Source: Clostridia bacterium
GTDB taxonomy: Bacteria; Bacillota; Clostridia; Oscillospirales; Acutalibacteraceae
Direction: 5' to 3'
Assembly: GCA_017450005.1 (NCBI GenBank)
Contig: JAFSYM010000123.1
Location: 50,261-114,260 of the forward strand
Length of the DNA stretch: 64,000 nucleotides
Below are positions 1-8,120 of the stretch, in pieces. The translations under genes and the position numbers were made by a program. Under the pieces are notes generated by a model. The model was not told where the DNA came from. It saw only the letters and a program-made list of their open reading frames with translations, and ran no database searches. Each line of letters opens with the position of its first letter. Positions within the stretch are counted from its first letter, which is position 1.

Positions 1-4
1 AATA

Positions 5-56
5 CCTCCGTGAAAAATACTGGACACAATATAACACATTTTACTGTGTTAGTCAA
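5..56 (-). promoter_or_regulatory. Divergent minus-strand promoter and RBS for a gene beyond the left edge
   Basis: Read on the minus strand there is a TTGACT -35 box (plus 51-56), a 17-base spacer and a TATATT -10 box (plus 28-33), followed by a GGAGG ribosome binding site (plus 5-9). This fits a sigma-A promoter for a gene whose start codon lies just left of base 1. The gene itself is not visible. Confidence 0.6.
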
Positions 57-98
57 GTAAAATGTTATTGATTTTCAAAGAATTTCTGTATTTTTTCG

Positions 99-127
99 TT
101 GACACATTATGATGAATTTGGTATCAT
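99..127 (+). promoter_or_regulatory. Sigma-A promoter of the GDSL hydrolase-deoC operon
   Basis: TTGACA (99-104), a 17-base spacer and TATCAT (122-127). The predicted transcription start near base 134 is too close to the ATG at 139 for that codon to be used. This supports the downstream TTG at 160 as the translation start. Confidence 0.75.
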
Positions 128-159
128 GACTAACGAGAATGAAAAGGGGGCGGCGCCTG

Positions 160-717
160 TTGAAAAAGATTACGCTTCTGGGTGACTCGATACGGCAGAT
201 CGGCTACGGTCTCAAGGCGTCCGAAGCGTTCGGCGAGGGGTATACAATCTTTCAGCCTGCGGATAACTGCCGCTTTGCGTCGTATATGCTGCGCATGATT
301 TATGACTGCCGACGTGAAATCGAATCGAGCGACGCCGTGCAGTTCAACTGTGGTTCCTGGGATGCTTGCGACCTGTTCGGCGACGGCGCATTCACACCGC
401 TGGACGAATATCTCGCCACGATGATGCGCATCACGAAGCTGCTGCAGGGGATGTGCCCGAACGTGTTTTTTGCCACGACCACGCCGGTGCTCGAAGGCAA
501 AACAGATCAGCGCAATGATCTAATCATTGCGGAAAACGAGGCGATTGTGCCGCTGATGCGTGAACGCGGCGTCGTCATCAACGATCTGTATGCGCTGGTG
601 CAGTCCGACATACAGCGCTATATCCGTGCGGATGACCGCGTACATCTGACCGACGCAGGCATTGCGGCCTGTGCGCAGCAGACAGCAGAGATTATTAAAA
701 AAGAATTGGAGAAATGA
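160..717 (+). CDS. SGNH/GDSL-type hydrolase
   Basis: A small esterase-like protein of about 185 residues. The N-terminus carries a GDS block (LLGDSIRQIG) with the likely nucleophilic serine, the middle has NCGSWD in the position of the Gly/Asn oxyanion blocks, and the C-terminus has DRVHLTDAG, matching the DxxH block that supplies the catalytic Asp and His. No signal peptide is seen, so it is probably cytoplasmic. The TTG at 160 is preferred because AAGGGGG lies 9 bases upstream, while the in-frame ATG at 139 has no ribosome binding site and sits almost on the transcription start. Its stop overlaps the deoC start region, so the two are translationally coupled. The substrate is unknown, possibly acylated or esterified nucleoside or sugar compounds. 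Confidence 0.75.
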   Translation: MKKITLLGDSIRQIGYGLKASEAFGEGYTIFQPADNCRFASYMLRMIYDCRREIESSDAVQFNCGSWDACDLFGDGAFTPLDEYLATMMRITKLLQGMCPNVFFATTTPVLEGKTDQRNDLIIAENEAIVPLMRERGVVINDLYALVQSDIQRYIRADDRVHLTDAGIAACAQQTAEIIKKELEK

Positions 718-719
718 AA

Positions 720-1379
720 ATGGATATTCGTGAAATTTTGGCCAAAGTCGATCATACCGTGCTCTCGCAGACGGCAACGTGGGAAGATATCCGCGCCCTT
801 TGTGACGACGGTATCCGCTACGGCACCGCATCTGTGTGCATTCCGGCATGCTATGTGCAAAAGGCGGCGCAGTACAGTGCGGGGCGACTGCCGATTTGTA
901 CCGTGATCGGTTTCCCGAACGGATACAGCACCACGAAAACAAAGGCGTTTGAGACGCGGGACGCGGTGGAGAACGGCGCAGACGAGATTGACATGGTCAT
1001 TGCGGTCGGCGCGCTGAAGGCGGGCGACGCGGATTATGTGCGGCGCGATATTGAAGCTGTACGTGCGGCATGCAGCGGCAAAGTGCTCAAGGTGATTATC
1101 GAGACCTGTTTGCTGAGCGACGAGGAAAAGATGCGCATGTGCGAAATTGTGTCAAAGTCCGGCGCTGATTTCATCAAAACTTCCACCGGCTTTTCCAAGG
1201 GCGGCGCAACGTTTGATGATATCCGTTTGTTTAAAGAACACTGTGCACCGCATCTGAAAATCAAGGCGGCGGGCGGCATTTCGTCTGTAGCGGATGCAGA
1301 GGAGTTTATCCGTCTGGGCGCAGACAGGCTCGGAACCAGCCGCATCGTCAAAATTGTGAAGGAGCAGAACCTCCTGTAA
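720..1379 (+). CDS. deoC: Deoxyribose-phosphate aldolase
   Basis: DeoC cleaves 2-deoxyribose 5-phosphate to acetaldehyde and glyceraldehyde 3-phosphate in deoxynucleoside salvage. The protein is 219 residues, normal for the bacterial short form. It shows the family catalytic set: Asp91 in EIDMVIAVG, the Schiff-base Lys153 in FIKTSTGFS and Lys182 in IKAAGGIS. The start at 720 is chosen over the in-frame ATG at 714 because GGAG at 708-711 is 8 bases from 720 but only 2 from 714. It follows the GDSL hydrolase directly. No other deo genes are adjacent. A terminator follows. Confidence 0.95.
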   Translation: MDIREILAKVDHTVLSQTATWEDIRALCDDGIRYGTASVCIPACYVQKAAQYSAGRLPICTVIGFPNGYSTTKTKAFETRDAVENGADEIDMVIAVGALKAGDADYVRRDIEAVRAACSGKVLKVIIETCLLSDEEKMRMCEIVSKSGADFIKTSTGFSKGGATFDDIRLFKEHCAPHLKIKAAGGISSVADAEEFIRLGADRLGTSRIVKIVKEQNLL

Positions 1380-1400
1380 CTTCATTCGGGACAAAGTTAA

Positions 1401-1440
1401 ACCGCATCTCGGCTTCATTCCGGGATGCGGTCGTTATTTT
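1401..1440. terminator. Terminator between convergent deoC and GH89 genes
   Basis: Stem ACCGCATC (1401-1408) pairs with GATGCGGT (1424-1431), followed on the plus strand by CGTTATTTTTG. The minus-strand side has a weaker U-rich tail, so it may act in both directions. Confidence 0.75.
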
Positions 1441-1442
1441 TG

Positions 1443-3533
1443 TTAAATCACATCCTGCTCAATGAGCGGCTTGTATTTCTTTAACAGCTCTGCGGCGACG
1501 TCGAGCGTTTCTTCCTCGGAGACCGGTGTAGGTTTACACGAAGTGATCCATTCACGCTCAATACGGTCGAGCTGCTTGTAATACTTGTTGCCGCATGAGG
1601 GGTTGCGCCCGTCGATCTGTTCGCGGCAAACGGTGGAAATGGTCTTACGCTTACTGAAATTTTCGGCAAGGTATGTAAAGAAACTGTGCCAGCGTTTCGC
1701 GTAGTATTCGCCGACCAGACCGGACCACTCGCGCCAACGCAGATCATACTGTTCAGGCTCTCTCGGCGGGCCGAAGATCGTGTGCGCAACGAGCAGCGCG
1801 ACCTCGAAGTTTTGTCGATCCGTCTTTCCCTCGGATCGCGCGCCTGCGGCGTAGAGATTGTGCGCAAGATTGTATTCCGCGCGCGTACAGAGTAGTCTGT
1901 CCATATCGGACAGAACACGCATAAACGCGTTTGTGGCCGTTTCAAATAAGCGGCTGTCGCGCTTTTGGTATCCATCGATCACAGCGACATACAGCCTGCG
2001 CGCATAATTGGACAGCATTTGCCGCGTAACGTCGCAGACGTCGAACGTATACCCGTCCGTATAGTCTCCCTCGGATGAGAGCATCTGCTCAAGCACCCGG
2101 CAAAGGACGGCGTTGTCATAGTGCAGTGCAAGCGTATCGCCCGGCGCGGTATGCGAAAGCTCCGTAGACGGACGCGCAGCCGGGATAGAGCCGACCGGAT
2201 CAGCGGGAGAATCACCGTTATAGCACGAATCAAACAGCAGCTTTGCCGTGTCCCGAAGACAGTCTTCGTCGCTGCCCCATCGGCGCACAGCCTCTCGGAT
2301 AAAGGTACTCTGCGCGTCTGCTGCGTCTTCGGTCAGACGGCGGAAAGCGAGCGCAGCATACAGCGGATTGACCGCCAAAGAGTCGGGGAGGATCGCAAGT
2401 CCGGCAGCGCCTTCGGGAACTGTATCGGACAGCAGCTTCCCGACATTTCCGCAAAGAACGGTATGACCTTCCGGATTCAATACGGTGCACGCCAGATACG
2501 GCTGGCCGAACTCGGCAAATACCGGATCGCCGATTGTATTCAGGATCAGAGCACTGTCAGCGGGGAGATTGCGCAGAAGCTGCGGCGTAAAACTGCAGCC
2601 GGTCTGTACCCATACGGCGCGCTCGTTCGTTTTGCGGATCTCGCGCAGGATCGCTTCGCCGGTTTGCTCGATCAGATTTGCGTCGCGCACGCGCGGCGTC
2701 ACAAGCAGGAACGGGTCAGCCAGATAATACTTTGCCGTGCCGAAGTATTCAGTCTGCTTTTCGCGCAGCGCTTCGGCGATCGCGGCAAAGAGCGGATCGT
2801 CCGGATAGACGCGATACGTAAACGGGTATTGTCCCCACGGCGTGACAAAATACAGATTGGACTGCTTGAAATATCCTTTGATGTACTTCGGTACATGGCC
2901 GGTGAAGGCCGGCAAAATCGGTTCTATGCCCACCTCGCGCATACGCTCGATGATGTGCTTGCCAAGCGCAATCTGCGCCTTGAGATAGTTGGTATCGGTC
3001 AGAGGAAGGAACGTGTCCAGTTTTCCGGCAAGCTGCAGCGGATAATAGCTCGGACTCGAGAGAAATTCCATGGCGTCCTCGCGGTTGATACCCAGCTTCA
3101 GCGCGGCATAGTACCACACGTACTCGTTGCCTACCGGCATGAACATGACGTTGACGCCCTGCATGGCAAGGTAGTCGATCATGAAATCCCACCGATCCTG
3201 ATCCCAGAGGTAGGCGTCGTTTTCATAAATGCCGTAAGAGAATGCGCAGCGGATATCATGCGCCAGAATCCGGACAAGCTTCTTTTGGGGCACGCGGGGT
3301 TTGCCGGAAGCGTAAACCTCCGTGTTGCCGCAGGGGGAAAGATCCATGTCGCAGAAGTCGCGCAGATACCGGTAATACGCGGCACAGAGCGCAGATTTGC
3401 TTGTGCCGCGAAGATGAATTTTATCCTGAACCGACTCGATTTCATATCGCTCGTGTCCGTCGGTTCTTTCGATGATTTCGGTCGTAAAACGATCCGCAAG
3501 ATGCGGCGTCGTCCGCTCGATCAGGGCAGTCAT
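1443..3533 (-). CDS. GH89 family alpha-N-acetylglucosaminidase (intracellular)
   Basis: GH89 enzymes hydrolyse terminal alpha-linked N-acetylglucosamine, as in human NAGLU and clostridial mucin-acting enzymes. The 696-residue protein has the family layout: an N-terminal alpha/beta domain, then the (beta/alpha)8 region with RWDFMIDYLAMQGVN and PILPAFTGHVP, and a C-terminal helical domain with WSGLVGEYYAKRW. There is no signal peptide, unlike secreted clostridial GH89 enzymes, so the substrate must enter the cell first. Its start overlaps the stop of the upstream acyltransferase-like gene by 4 bases (ATGA), so it is translationally coupled; no independent ribosome binding site is obvious. I did not place the two catalytic glutamates with certainty. 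Confidence 0.85.
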   Translation of the reverse strand: MTALIERTTPHLADRFTTEIIERTDGHERYEIESVQDKIHLRGTSKSALCAAYYRYLRDFCDMDLSPCGNTEVYASGKPRVPQKKLVRILAHDIRCAFSYGIYENDAYLWDQDRWDFMIDYLAMQGVNVMFMPVGNEYVWYYAALKLGINREDAMEFLSSPSYYPLQLAGKLDTFLPLTDTNYLKAQIALGKHIIERMREVGIEPILPAFTGHVPKYIKGYFKQSNLYFVTPWGQYPFTYRVYPDDPLFAAIAEALREKQTEYFGTAKYYLADPFLLVTPRVRDANLIEQTGEAILREIRKTNERAVWVQTGCSFTPQLLRNLPADSALILNTIGDPVFAEFGQPYLACTVLNPEGHTVLCGNVGKLLSDTVPEGAAGLAILPDSLAVNPLYAALAFRRLTEDAADAQSTFIREAVRRWGSDEDCLRDTAKLLFDSCYNGDSPADPVGSIPAARPSTELSHTAPGDTLALHYDNAVLCRVLEQMLSSEGDYTDGYTFDVCDVTRQMLSNYARRLYVAVIDGYQKRDSRLFETATNAFMRVLSDMDRLLCTRAEYNLAHNLYAAGARSEGKTDRQNFEVALLVAHTIFGPPREPEQYDLRWREWSGLVGEYYAKRWHSFFTYLAENFSKRKTISTVCREQIDGRNPSCGNKYYKQLDRIEREWITSCKPTPVSEEETLDVAAELLKKYKPLIEQDVI

Positions 3534-4471
3534 ACGGAGGCACCCGCATCGTCCGGACGAATGATTTTTTCGCCGTCAAAGAAGAAGATGCCCCAGCCGT
3601 GGCCAGTCTTCTGACCGGACTCCAGCCGTTCGGCAAACGCGCGGCGCAGGGACGTGTCGCGCGGCAGGTCAGCCGGTTCCGCATCCTTATATTTGCCGAA
3701 TACACGCCACTTGTCGCTGAATTCTTCACTGTCGGACCACTCCACGATGTCGAAGCAATCCATGAACTTGAGTATGTTCGATTTGGCCGGCAGGAAGTCA
3801 TAGTGCGGCGGGTACAGAAGCCAGGAGCCGCAGCAGAACGGCATCCAGTCGGTACCCGGTACGCGCACGTCGGCGAACAGCGGGAAGTTATATGCGCGCT
3901 TGAACGCGTCCATCATCAGATCCACGGTCAGCGGGCCGAGCGAGGGAATGTGCATATTGATTAAAGTATCGCCCTTGGAAACGCTGTGGCCGCAGCATGT
4001 GTAGGGTTCTTCGCGCGAATACTCCGTCCACTCAAACTGCAGACGTCCGAGCGCAAAGCGCGTCAGTTCAAAGAAACCGTGGAACCACGAGGCCACAAAG
4101 GAGCCGTTCACGCCGTACACGTCGCGGCACTCTATGAGCTTTGCGCGCAGGTCGGTCATGCTGTCCCAATAGATCTGTTCAGGCAGTCCTTTTTCTTTGT
4201 AAGCCTCGCGCAGAAACCATGCCTGATACATAAAAATAAACAGATCGCCTGTGTACTTATGGAACCCAAGAGACTCGCTCAGTTCGTCCAGCGGCGGAAA
4301 AAACGGCGTCGGATCGTCGCTCTCGTACAGCTCGACTACGCTGTCAAACGCCGCGCGCGATGCTTCACCGGCCAGAAGAGCACGGTTATACGCGCGGAAT
4401 GTGTCGCGGGAATCCTCCGGAAAACCGGTTTTTTCCATAAACAGTTCGAGAAATTCGGTCAAATCTTTCAT
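3530..4471 (-). CDS. N-acyltransferase-domain (GNAT-like) protein
   Basis: A 313-residue soluble protein. The N-terminal half is helical and contains FALGRLQFEW, and the C-terminal half contains MHIPSLGPLT and a cysteine-containing stretch FCCGSWLLYPPHY. This resembles the two-part acyltransferase-domain proteins of Firmicutes (NAT_N/DUF5596-like followed by a GNAT-like C-terminal domain). The family call is from memory of motifs and is moderate. The substrate is unknown. AGGTGG lies upstream of the ATG at 4471. The gene is first in an operon with the GH89 glycosidase, so it may modify or de-modify an amino sugar, but this is inference from context. Confidence 0.55.
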   Translation of the reverse strand: MKDLTEFLELFMEKTGFPEDSRDTFRAYNRALLAGEASRAAFDSVVELYESDDPTPFFPPLDELSESLGFHKYTGDLFIFMYQAWFLREAYKEKGLPEQIYWDSMTDLRAKLIECRDVYGVNGSFVASWFHGFFELTRFALGRLQFEWTEYSREEPYTCCGHSVSKGDTLINMHIPSLGPLTVDLMMDAFKRAYNFPLFADVRVPGTDWMPFCCGSWLLYPPHYDFLPAKSNILKFMDCFDIVEWSDSEEFSDKWRVFGKYKDAEPADLPRDTSLRRAFAERLESGQKTGHGWGIFFFDGEKIIRPDDAGASV

Positions 4472-4510
4472 AATTCAGTACCACCTGTCATAGTATTCTC
4501 TTCAGAGAGG

Positions 4511-5014
4511 ATGATTGATTGGATGCGATGGGTCAAAAAGGCCGTCACGGCCGGTTTACTGTGTTTGTGCCTTGCGGGCTGTCAGCGCGATGCACCGATC
4601 GATCCGGTTTTGTTCTGCAGGGATTTCAACGCGCGCTCAGGCGCGGTGCAGCTTCGGGAAGAGGACGCATATCTGCGCACGGAAGGGGAAGTCGTTCTGT
4701 TCGCCGATGCGGGGCTTGTGCGATTGCAAACGGATGAAAACGGGGCTGTGCATACTGCGGTTGTGACCGGAAACCGGTCGGATGCGCTGTATCGTTTCGC
4801 AACGGATGCTTTTGCGGTATTGGCAAAACCCCTATCCGAAGACGTTCCGCAGGCGTTCAGGGACGCGCTCGTGCGGGATGATCGGTCTGTGCAATCGGTT
4901 GAAACTAAGCGTTTTCAGTATTATATCTATGCGTCGGACGGGATCGTTACGGCTGTGCAGTCGAATCGGCTGTCTGTTTCGCTTCCCGTTCTGCCTTCTT
5001 TGCGTCCTGAATGA
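4511..5014 (+). CDS. Small lipoprotein, unknown function
   Basis: About 167 residues with a type II signal peptide: a basic N-terminus, a hydrophobic core and the lipobox LAGC at about residues 19-22, so it should be lipidated and held at the outer face of the membrane. The mature domain has no family I recognise. AGAGAGG (4504-4510) abuts the ATG at 4511, so the in-frame ATG at 4523 is an alternative start. The 3' end overlaps the convergent GDPD-like gene by 68 bases with no terminator in between, so the two transcripts are complementary at their ends. Confidence 0.65.
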   Translation: MIDWMRWVKKAVTAGLLCLCLAGCQRDAPIDPVLFCRDFNARSGAVQLREEDAYLRTEGEVVLFADAGLVRLQTDENGAVHTAVVTGNRSDALYRFATDAFAVLAKPLSEDVPQAFRDALVRDDRSVQSVETKRFQYYIYASDGIVTAVQSNRLSVSLPVLPSLRPE

Positions 5015-5972
5015 TTTTGATTGTATCGGCAACTTTATCTGTTGCGATGGCGGTCACACCGTAGGAACGCAGTTCGGCCACGTCGTCTGCAGAAACGTCC
5101 GAGAGAACGATCGCAAGACCGAGATTGCGCGTATAGTGAATAAACTTTTCGGAGGCGAACTGACTGTTCGCTTTTTCATAGATGACGCCGTACGGCAGGC
5201 CTTCTGTCACTGTATCGGACCGGCTGTCGCGCAGCAGCGCCTTGGCCTCGTCATTTGTCGCGGCGCGGATTAAATCGGGACAAGCCTTGTCTGCGGCGGC
5301 AGCGTCCGCATCGCCCAGCGGGCAATAGACGACCTTATCGAGCATCGCGCTTTGCTCCACTGCATTGTAGACGTTCGTAAGCGCTTCTTCGGCCTGCGGA
5401 ATCTGCGCCTCATCGAGAAAGCGCAGATAGATTCTCGCTGTGATCCGGTTCGGTGCGGAGAAATACTGCAGCGCTTCTTCAAGCGTCACCACGCTGACGG
5501 AAGGAATCTCATCTTCTGCAGCACCTGCATAGATCTGCACGCCGTCCTCGTCGGTAAAGCCGTACATCAGGTTGACTTTCTGTAACTGCTCGAGCGTCAG
5601 ATCGGACACCTGAATCCCTTTGCCGTACAGAACTTCTGCATTGCTCATGCCGGGCAGCGGTTCGGACAGAATAATATACTTTCCGTCCTTGGTACGCTGC
5701 AGGATCATTTCCATACCGTTGCCGCCGGTGTGATGCTCGCGCCAGTAGTATTCCAATCCGATCGGCGTTTCAAAAACGGCCAGATCCGTATAGGGCGCCT
5801 GTCCGACAACATATACCGTGCTGTAGTTGATCGGATTCTCGCGCAGCTTTTCATGATTTAATTCGGGCACCTTGTTCCTGTGTGCAGAAAAAACAAAATA
5901 CAGGCCTATTACAGCCGCTGTAACGACAATGAGCGCGCACACAATAATCAGAATGATTTTTTTGGCTTTCAT
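4947..5972 (-). CDS. Membrane-anchored GDPD-like protein, probably catalytically inactive
   Basis: 341 residues with one N-terminal transmembrane segment (about residues 5-28) and an extracellular domain. Parts follow the glycerophosphodiester phosphodiesterase pattern: MEMILQRTKDGKYII matches the strand that normally reads IExDVxxTKDG, TLEEALQYF matches the typical TLEEVL helix, and GVTAIATDKV matches the GVDGIITD end motif. The catalytic HRG at the start, the E-x-D metal ligands and the HD dyad are not seen at the expected places (EMI and SEP instead). It may be a sugar- or lipid-binding pseudoenzyme. The ATG at 5972 has a modest ribosome binding site and a good promoter upstream. Confidence 0.6.
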   Translation of the reverse strand: MKAKKIILIIVCALIVVTAAVIGLYFVFSAHRNKVPELNHEKLRENPINYSTVYVVGQAPYTDLAVFETPIGLEYYWREHHTGGNGMEMILQRTKDGKYIILSEPLPGMSNAEVLYGKGIQVSDLTLEQLQKVNLMYGFTDEDGVQIYAGAAEDEIPSVSVVTLEEALQYFSAPNRITARIYLRFLDEAQIPQAEEALTNVYNAVEQSAMLDKVVYCPLGDADAAAADKACPDLIRAATNDEAKALLRDSRSDTVTEGLPYGVIYEKANSQFASEKFIHYTRNLGLAIVLSDVSADDVAELRSYGVTAIATDKVADTIKIIQDAKKAEREAKQTADSTAQP

Positions 5973-6006
5973 GGTTTGTCCTGCCTTTCTAACAAATCGC
6001 TTTATT

Positions 6007-6035
6007 ATTATACCTGAGTTTCATCAATAATGCAA
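6007..6035 (-). promoter_or_regulatory. Promoter of the GDPD-like gene
   Basis: On the minus strand TTGCAT (plus 6030-6035), a 17-base spacer and TATAAT (plus 6007-6012), about 35 bases upstream of the ATG at 5972. Confidence 0.7.
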
Positions 6036-6046
6036 GATAAAACAAA

Positions 6047-6097
6047 AAAGAAAGACCGCATAAAACAAAAAGAAAGACCGCACCCTTTCGGATGCGG
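6047..6097 (-). terminator. Terminator of the UspA-like gene
   Basis: On the minus strand the stem CCGCA/TGCGG (plus 6078-6082 and 6093-6097) is followed by a T-rich run. The element AGAAAGACCGCA is present twice in the run, so two tail copies exist. Confidence 0.6.
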
Positions 6098-6107
6098 CGG
6101 AAAGGAA

Positions 6108-6566
6108 TCAGAAGGAGTCGCGCAGCGGAATTCGGAACGTGCCGTCCGCGACAATTTGTATTTCGGAATGCGGCGCGTGACCGATCATGTAAGCCGTGCC
6201 GTCGCTGTCGGCCATCCAGAGCGGGATTTGCGGATTTTGTTCATGCAGATCCAGCAGGAAGTGCGTGCTGTTCTTGCCGGGAAAACCCGTCAGAAGCGCG
6301 CATGCGCCGCAGGACTGCGCCATGGCACATACGCTTGCGGCGGCGTTGTCCGAGAATGTGACGGTCATATCGGCGCCGAATTCGCGCGCGTAGTCGTTCA
6401 GGCTTTCGAGTGCAGCGAGGTCGGGCGCGACAGATTGGCGCAGCGGCAGTACGCTGACAATGCGCAGATCGGCGCCCTGTTCCTCGGCAAGACGCTGCCC
6501 GAAGGCGATCAGATGACGACAGGAATGCTGCGGAGTGACGCAGACAAGGATGCAGTTTTTTGCCAT
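6108..6566 (-). CDS. UspA/KdpD-like universal stress domain protein
   Basis: 152 residues with the alternating beta-alpha pattern of the UspA fold: an opening strand ILVCVTPQHSC, a helix with LIAFGQRLAEEQGADL and a strand RIVSVLPL. This resembles the Usp domain of KdpD sensor kinases, but it stands alone. The nucleotide-binding GxxGxx(S/T) loop near the C-terminus is not clear (LLTGFPGKNSTHFLL may be its remnant). The start at 6566 is chosen over an in-frame ATG at 6623 because GAGGGAG lies 5 bases upstream. Function is unknown, perhaps a small-molecule or stress sensor. Confidence 0.6.
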   Translation of the reverse strand: MAKNCILVCVTPQHSCRHLIAFGQRLAEEQGADLRIVSVLPLRQSVAPDLAALESLNDYAREFGADMTVTFSDNAAASVCAMAQSCGACALLTGFPGKNSTHFLLDLHEQNPQIPLWMADSDGTAYMIGHAPHSEIQIVADGTFRIPLRDSF

Positions 6567-6581
6567 TTTCGCTCCCTCACT

Positions 6582-6611
6582 TTCACATTTATTATACCAG
6601 TCAAATGTGAA
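6582..6611 (-). promoter_or_regulatory. Promoter with perfect 9-bp inverted repeat (candidate operator)
   Basis: TTCACATTT (6582-6590) and AAATGTGAA (6603-6611) form a perfect inverted repeat. The minus-strand -10 box TATAAT (plus 6591-6596), with a TGG extension, sits in the 12-base gap. A dimeric repressor bound here would block the promoter of the UspA-like gene. Confidence 0.55.
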
Positions 6612-6654
6612 CGATTCAGCCAAACGAGGTTACGAATCGGTAAAAAATGATGAC

Positions 6655-6689
6655 AAAAAGGGCTGCCGCACGTTTGTATGCAGCAGCCC
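6655..6689 (-). terminator. ackA terminator
   Basis: Stem GGGCTGC/GCAGCCC (plus 6660-6666 and 6683-6689) followed on the minus strand by TTTTTG. Confidence 0.85.
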
Positions 6690-6705
6690 CGAAAGAAATA
6701 CGATC

Positions 6706-7929
6706 TTATTTCTGCAGGGATTCGTAGATGTCTTTTGTATCTCTGGCGATTACCAGCTCTTCGTTGGTCGGCAGGACGAAAACGCGAACCTTGGACTTGT
6801 CCGTGGAGATTTCGCCTTCGGCGCCCTTGACAAGCGTAGCGTTGAACGCTTCGTCGATCTCGATGCCGAGGAAGGAGAGGTTGTTGCACACGTTGGCGCG
6901 CATATCGACAGCGTTTTCGCCCACGCCGCCGGTGAATACGATCGCGTCCACACCGTCCATGGCGGCAACATAGGAGCCGATGAACTTGCGGATCTGATAG
7001 TGCTGCATCTTGCGTGCAAGCGCTGCGCGGTGATTGCCTTCGTTCGTCGCGGCAATCAGGTCGCGGTCGTCGCTGGATACGCCGGAGATGCCGAATGCGC
7101 CGGACTTCTTGTTGAGCACCGTGTCGGTTTCGGCAGGCGTCCAGCCTTCCTTCTGCTGCAGATAGATGATGGCCGAGGGGTCAACGCCGCCGGAGCGCGT
7201 GCCCATCATAAAGCCGTCGAGCGGGGTAAGACCCATGGATGTGTCGATGACCTTGCCGCCCTTGACTGCTGTGATGGACGAGCCGTTGCCGATGTGGCAG
7301 GTGACGATCTTCAGTTCCTCGATCGGCTTGCCCATGACCTCGGCGCAGCGTGCGCTGACATAGCGGTGGGACGTGCCGTGGAAACCGTAGCGGCGCACCT
7401 GATACTTTTCATAATACTCATAGGGGATCGCAAACATATAGGCTTCTTCCGGCATGGTGGAGTGGAACGCATTGTCAAAAACAACAACCTCGGGCACATC
7501 TGCGCCAAAGACGTCCATGCACGCACGGATGCCCTGAATATGCGCTGCGTTATGCAGCGGCGCAAGATCGATCAGGCTTTCGATACCGGCGATGACTTCC
7601 TCGGTGACAAGCATGCTCTTGTTGAACAGCGCACCGCCCTGCACGATACGATGGCCGACAGCCGCGATCTCATCGAGGCTCTCGATAACCTTGCATTCGC
7701 CGCTCGTCAGATTCCTCTTCACTTCCATGAATGCAGCCGTGTGGTTCGGCAGTTCCACGGTATACTCGACTTTGCGGCCGTCCGCGGTCTTGGCCGTCAC
7801 TTCGCCCGGCTCGCCGGAGGCGCTTGCGATACGCTCGCAGATGCCCTTGGCGACCATGGATTCGGTGCTCATGTCGATGAGCTGATACTTCAGAGAAGAG
7901 CTGCCTGCATTGATGACGAGAATTTTCAC
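6706..7929 (-). CDS. ackA: Acetate kinase
   Basis: AckA converts acetyl phosphate and ADP to acetate and ATP, the energy-yielding step of mixed-acid fermentation. The 407-residue length is normal. Family blocks are intact: INAGSSSLK at the N-terminus, FHGTSH, GNGSS in the first nucleotide loop, TRSGGVDP, and FTGGVGEN near the C-terminus. The GTG at 7929 is chosen as start because GGAGG lies 8 bases upstream and the protein then begins (M)KILVINAG like its relatives; the upstream TTG at 7944 overlaps that ribosome binding site. No pta gene is adjacent. It has its own promoter and terminator. Confidence 0.95.
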   Translation of the reverse strand: MKILVINAGSSSLKYQLIDMSTESMVAKGICERIASASGEPGEVTAKTADGRKVEYTVELPNHTAAFMEVKRNLTSGECKVIESLDEIAAVGHRIVQGGALFNKSMLVTEEVIAGIESLIDLAPLHNAAHIQGIRACMDVFGADVPEVVVFDNAFHSTMPEEAYMFAIPYEYYEKYQVRRYGFHGTSHRYVSARCAEVMGKPIEELKIVTCHIGNGSSITAVKGGKVIDTSMGLTPLDGFMMGTRSGGVDPSAIIYLQQKEGWTPAETDTVLNKKSGAFGISGVSSDDRDLIAATNEGNHRAALARKMQHYQIRKFIGSYVAAMDGVDAIVFTGGVGENAVDMRANVCNNLSFLGIEIDEAFNATLVKGAEGEISTDKSKVRVFVLPTNEELVIARDTKDIYESLQK

Positions 7930-7983
7930 AATAATATCCTCCAAATCTTCAAAATTTTCTTGAAAAAACCAGATAGCTGTACT

Positions 7984-8012
7984 ATTATATAAGTAATGTA
8001 TCTGTTTTTCAA
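7984..8012 (-). promoter_or_regulatory. ackA promoter
   Basis: On the minus strand TTGAAA (plus 8007-8012), a 17-base spacer and TATAAT (plus 7984-7989). The -35 box lies in the inverted repeat TTTTTCAA/TTGAAAAA (8005-8012 and 8021-8028). Confidence 0.75.
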
Positions 8013-8120
8013 GTGCTTTTTTGAAAAATACTGATTTTAGAAATAATCCGGGTTTGTTTAATCTTTGTTCATATATTTGATATAAAATATTTGAAAAAAC
8101 GGAAGACAGGAGGAATTGAA

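Noticed and set aside
2121..3614. 497-codon plus-strand frame opposite GH89
   Set aside because: Antisense shadow; the minus-strand product matches GH89 throughout.
3986..4510. Long N-terminal part of the plus-strand frame ending at 5014
   Set aside because: It runs antisense through the acyltransferase-like gene; the lipoprotein signal starts at 4511.
6535..7992. 485-codon plus-strand frame opposite ackA
   Set aside because: Antisense shadow of acetate kinase.
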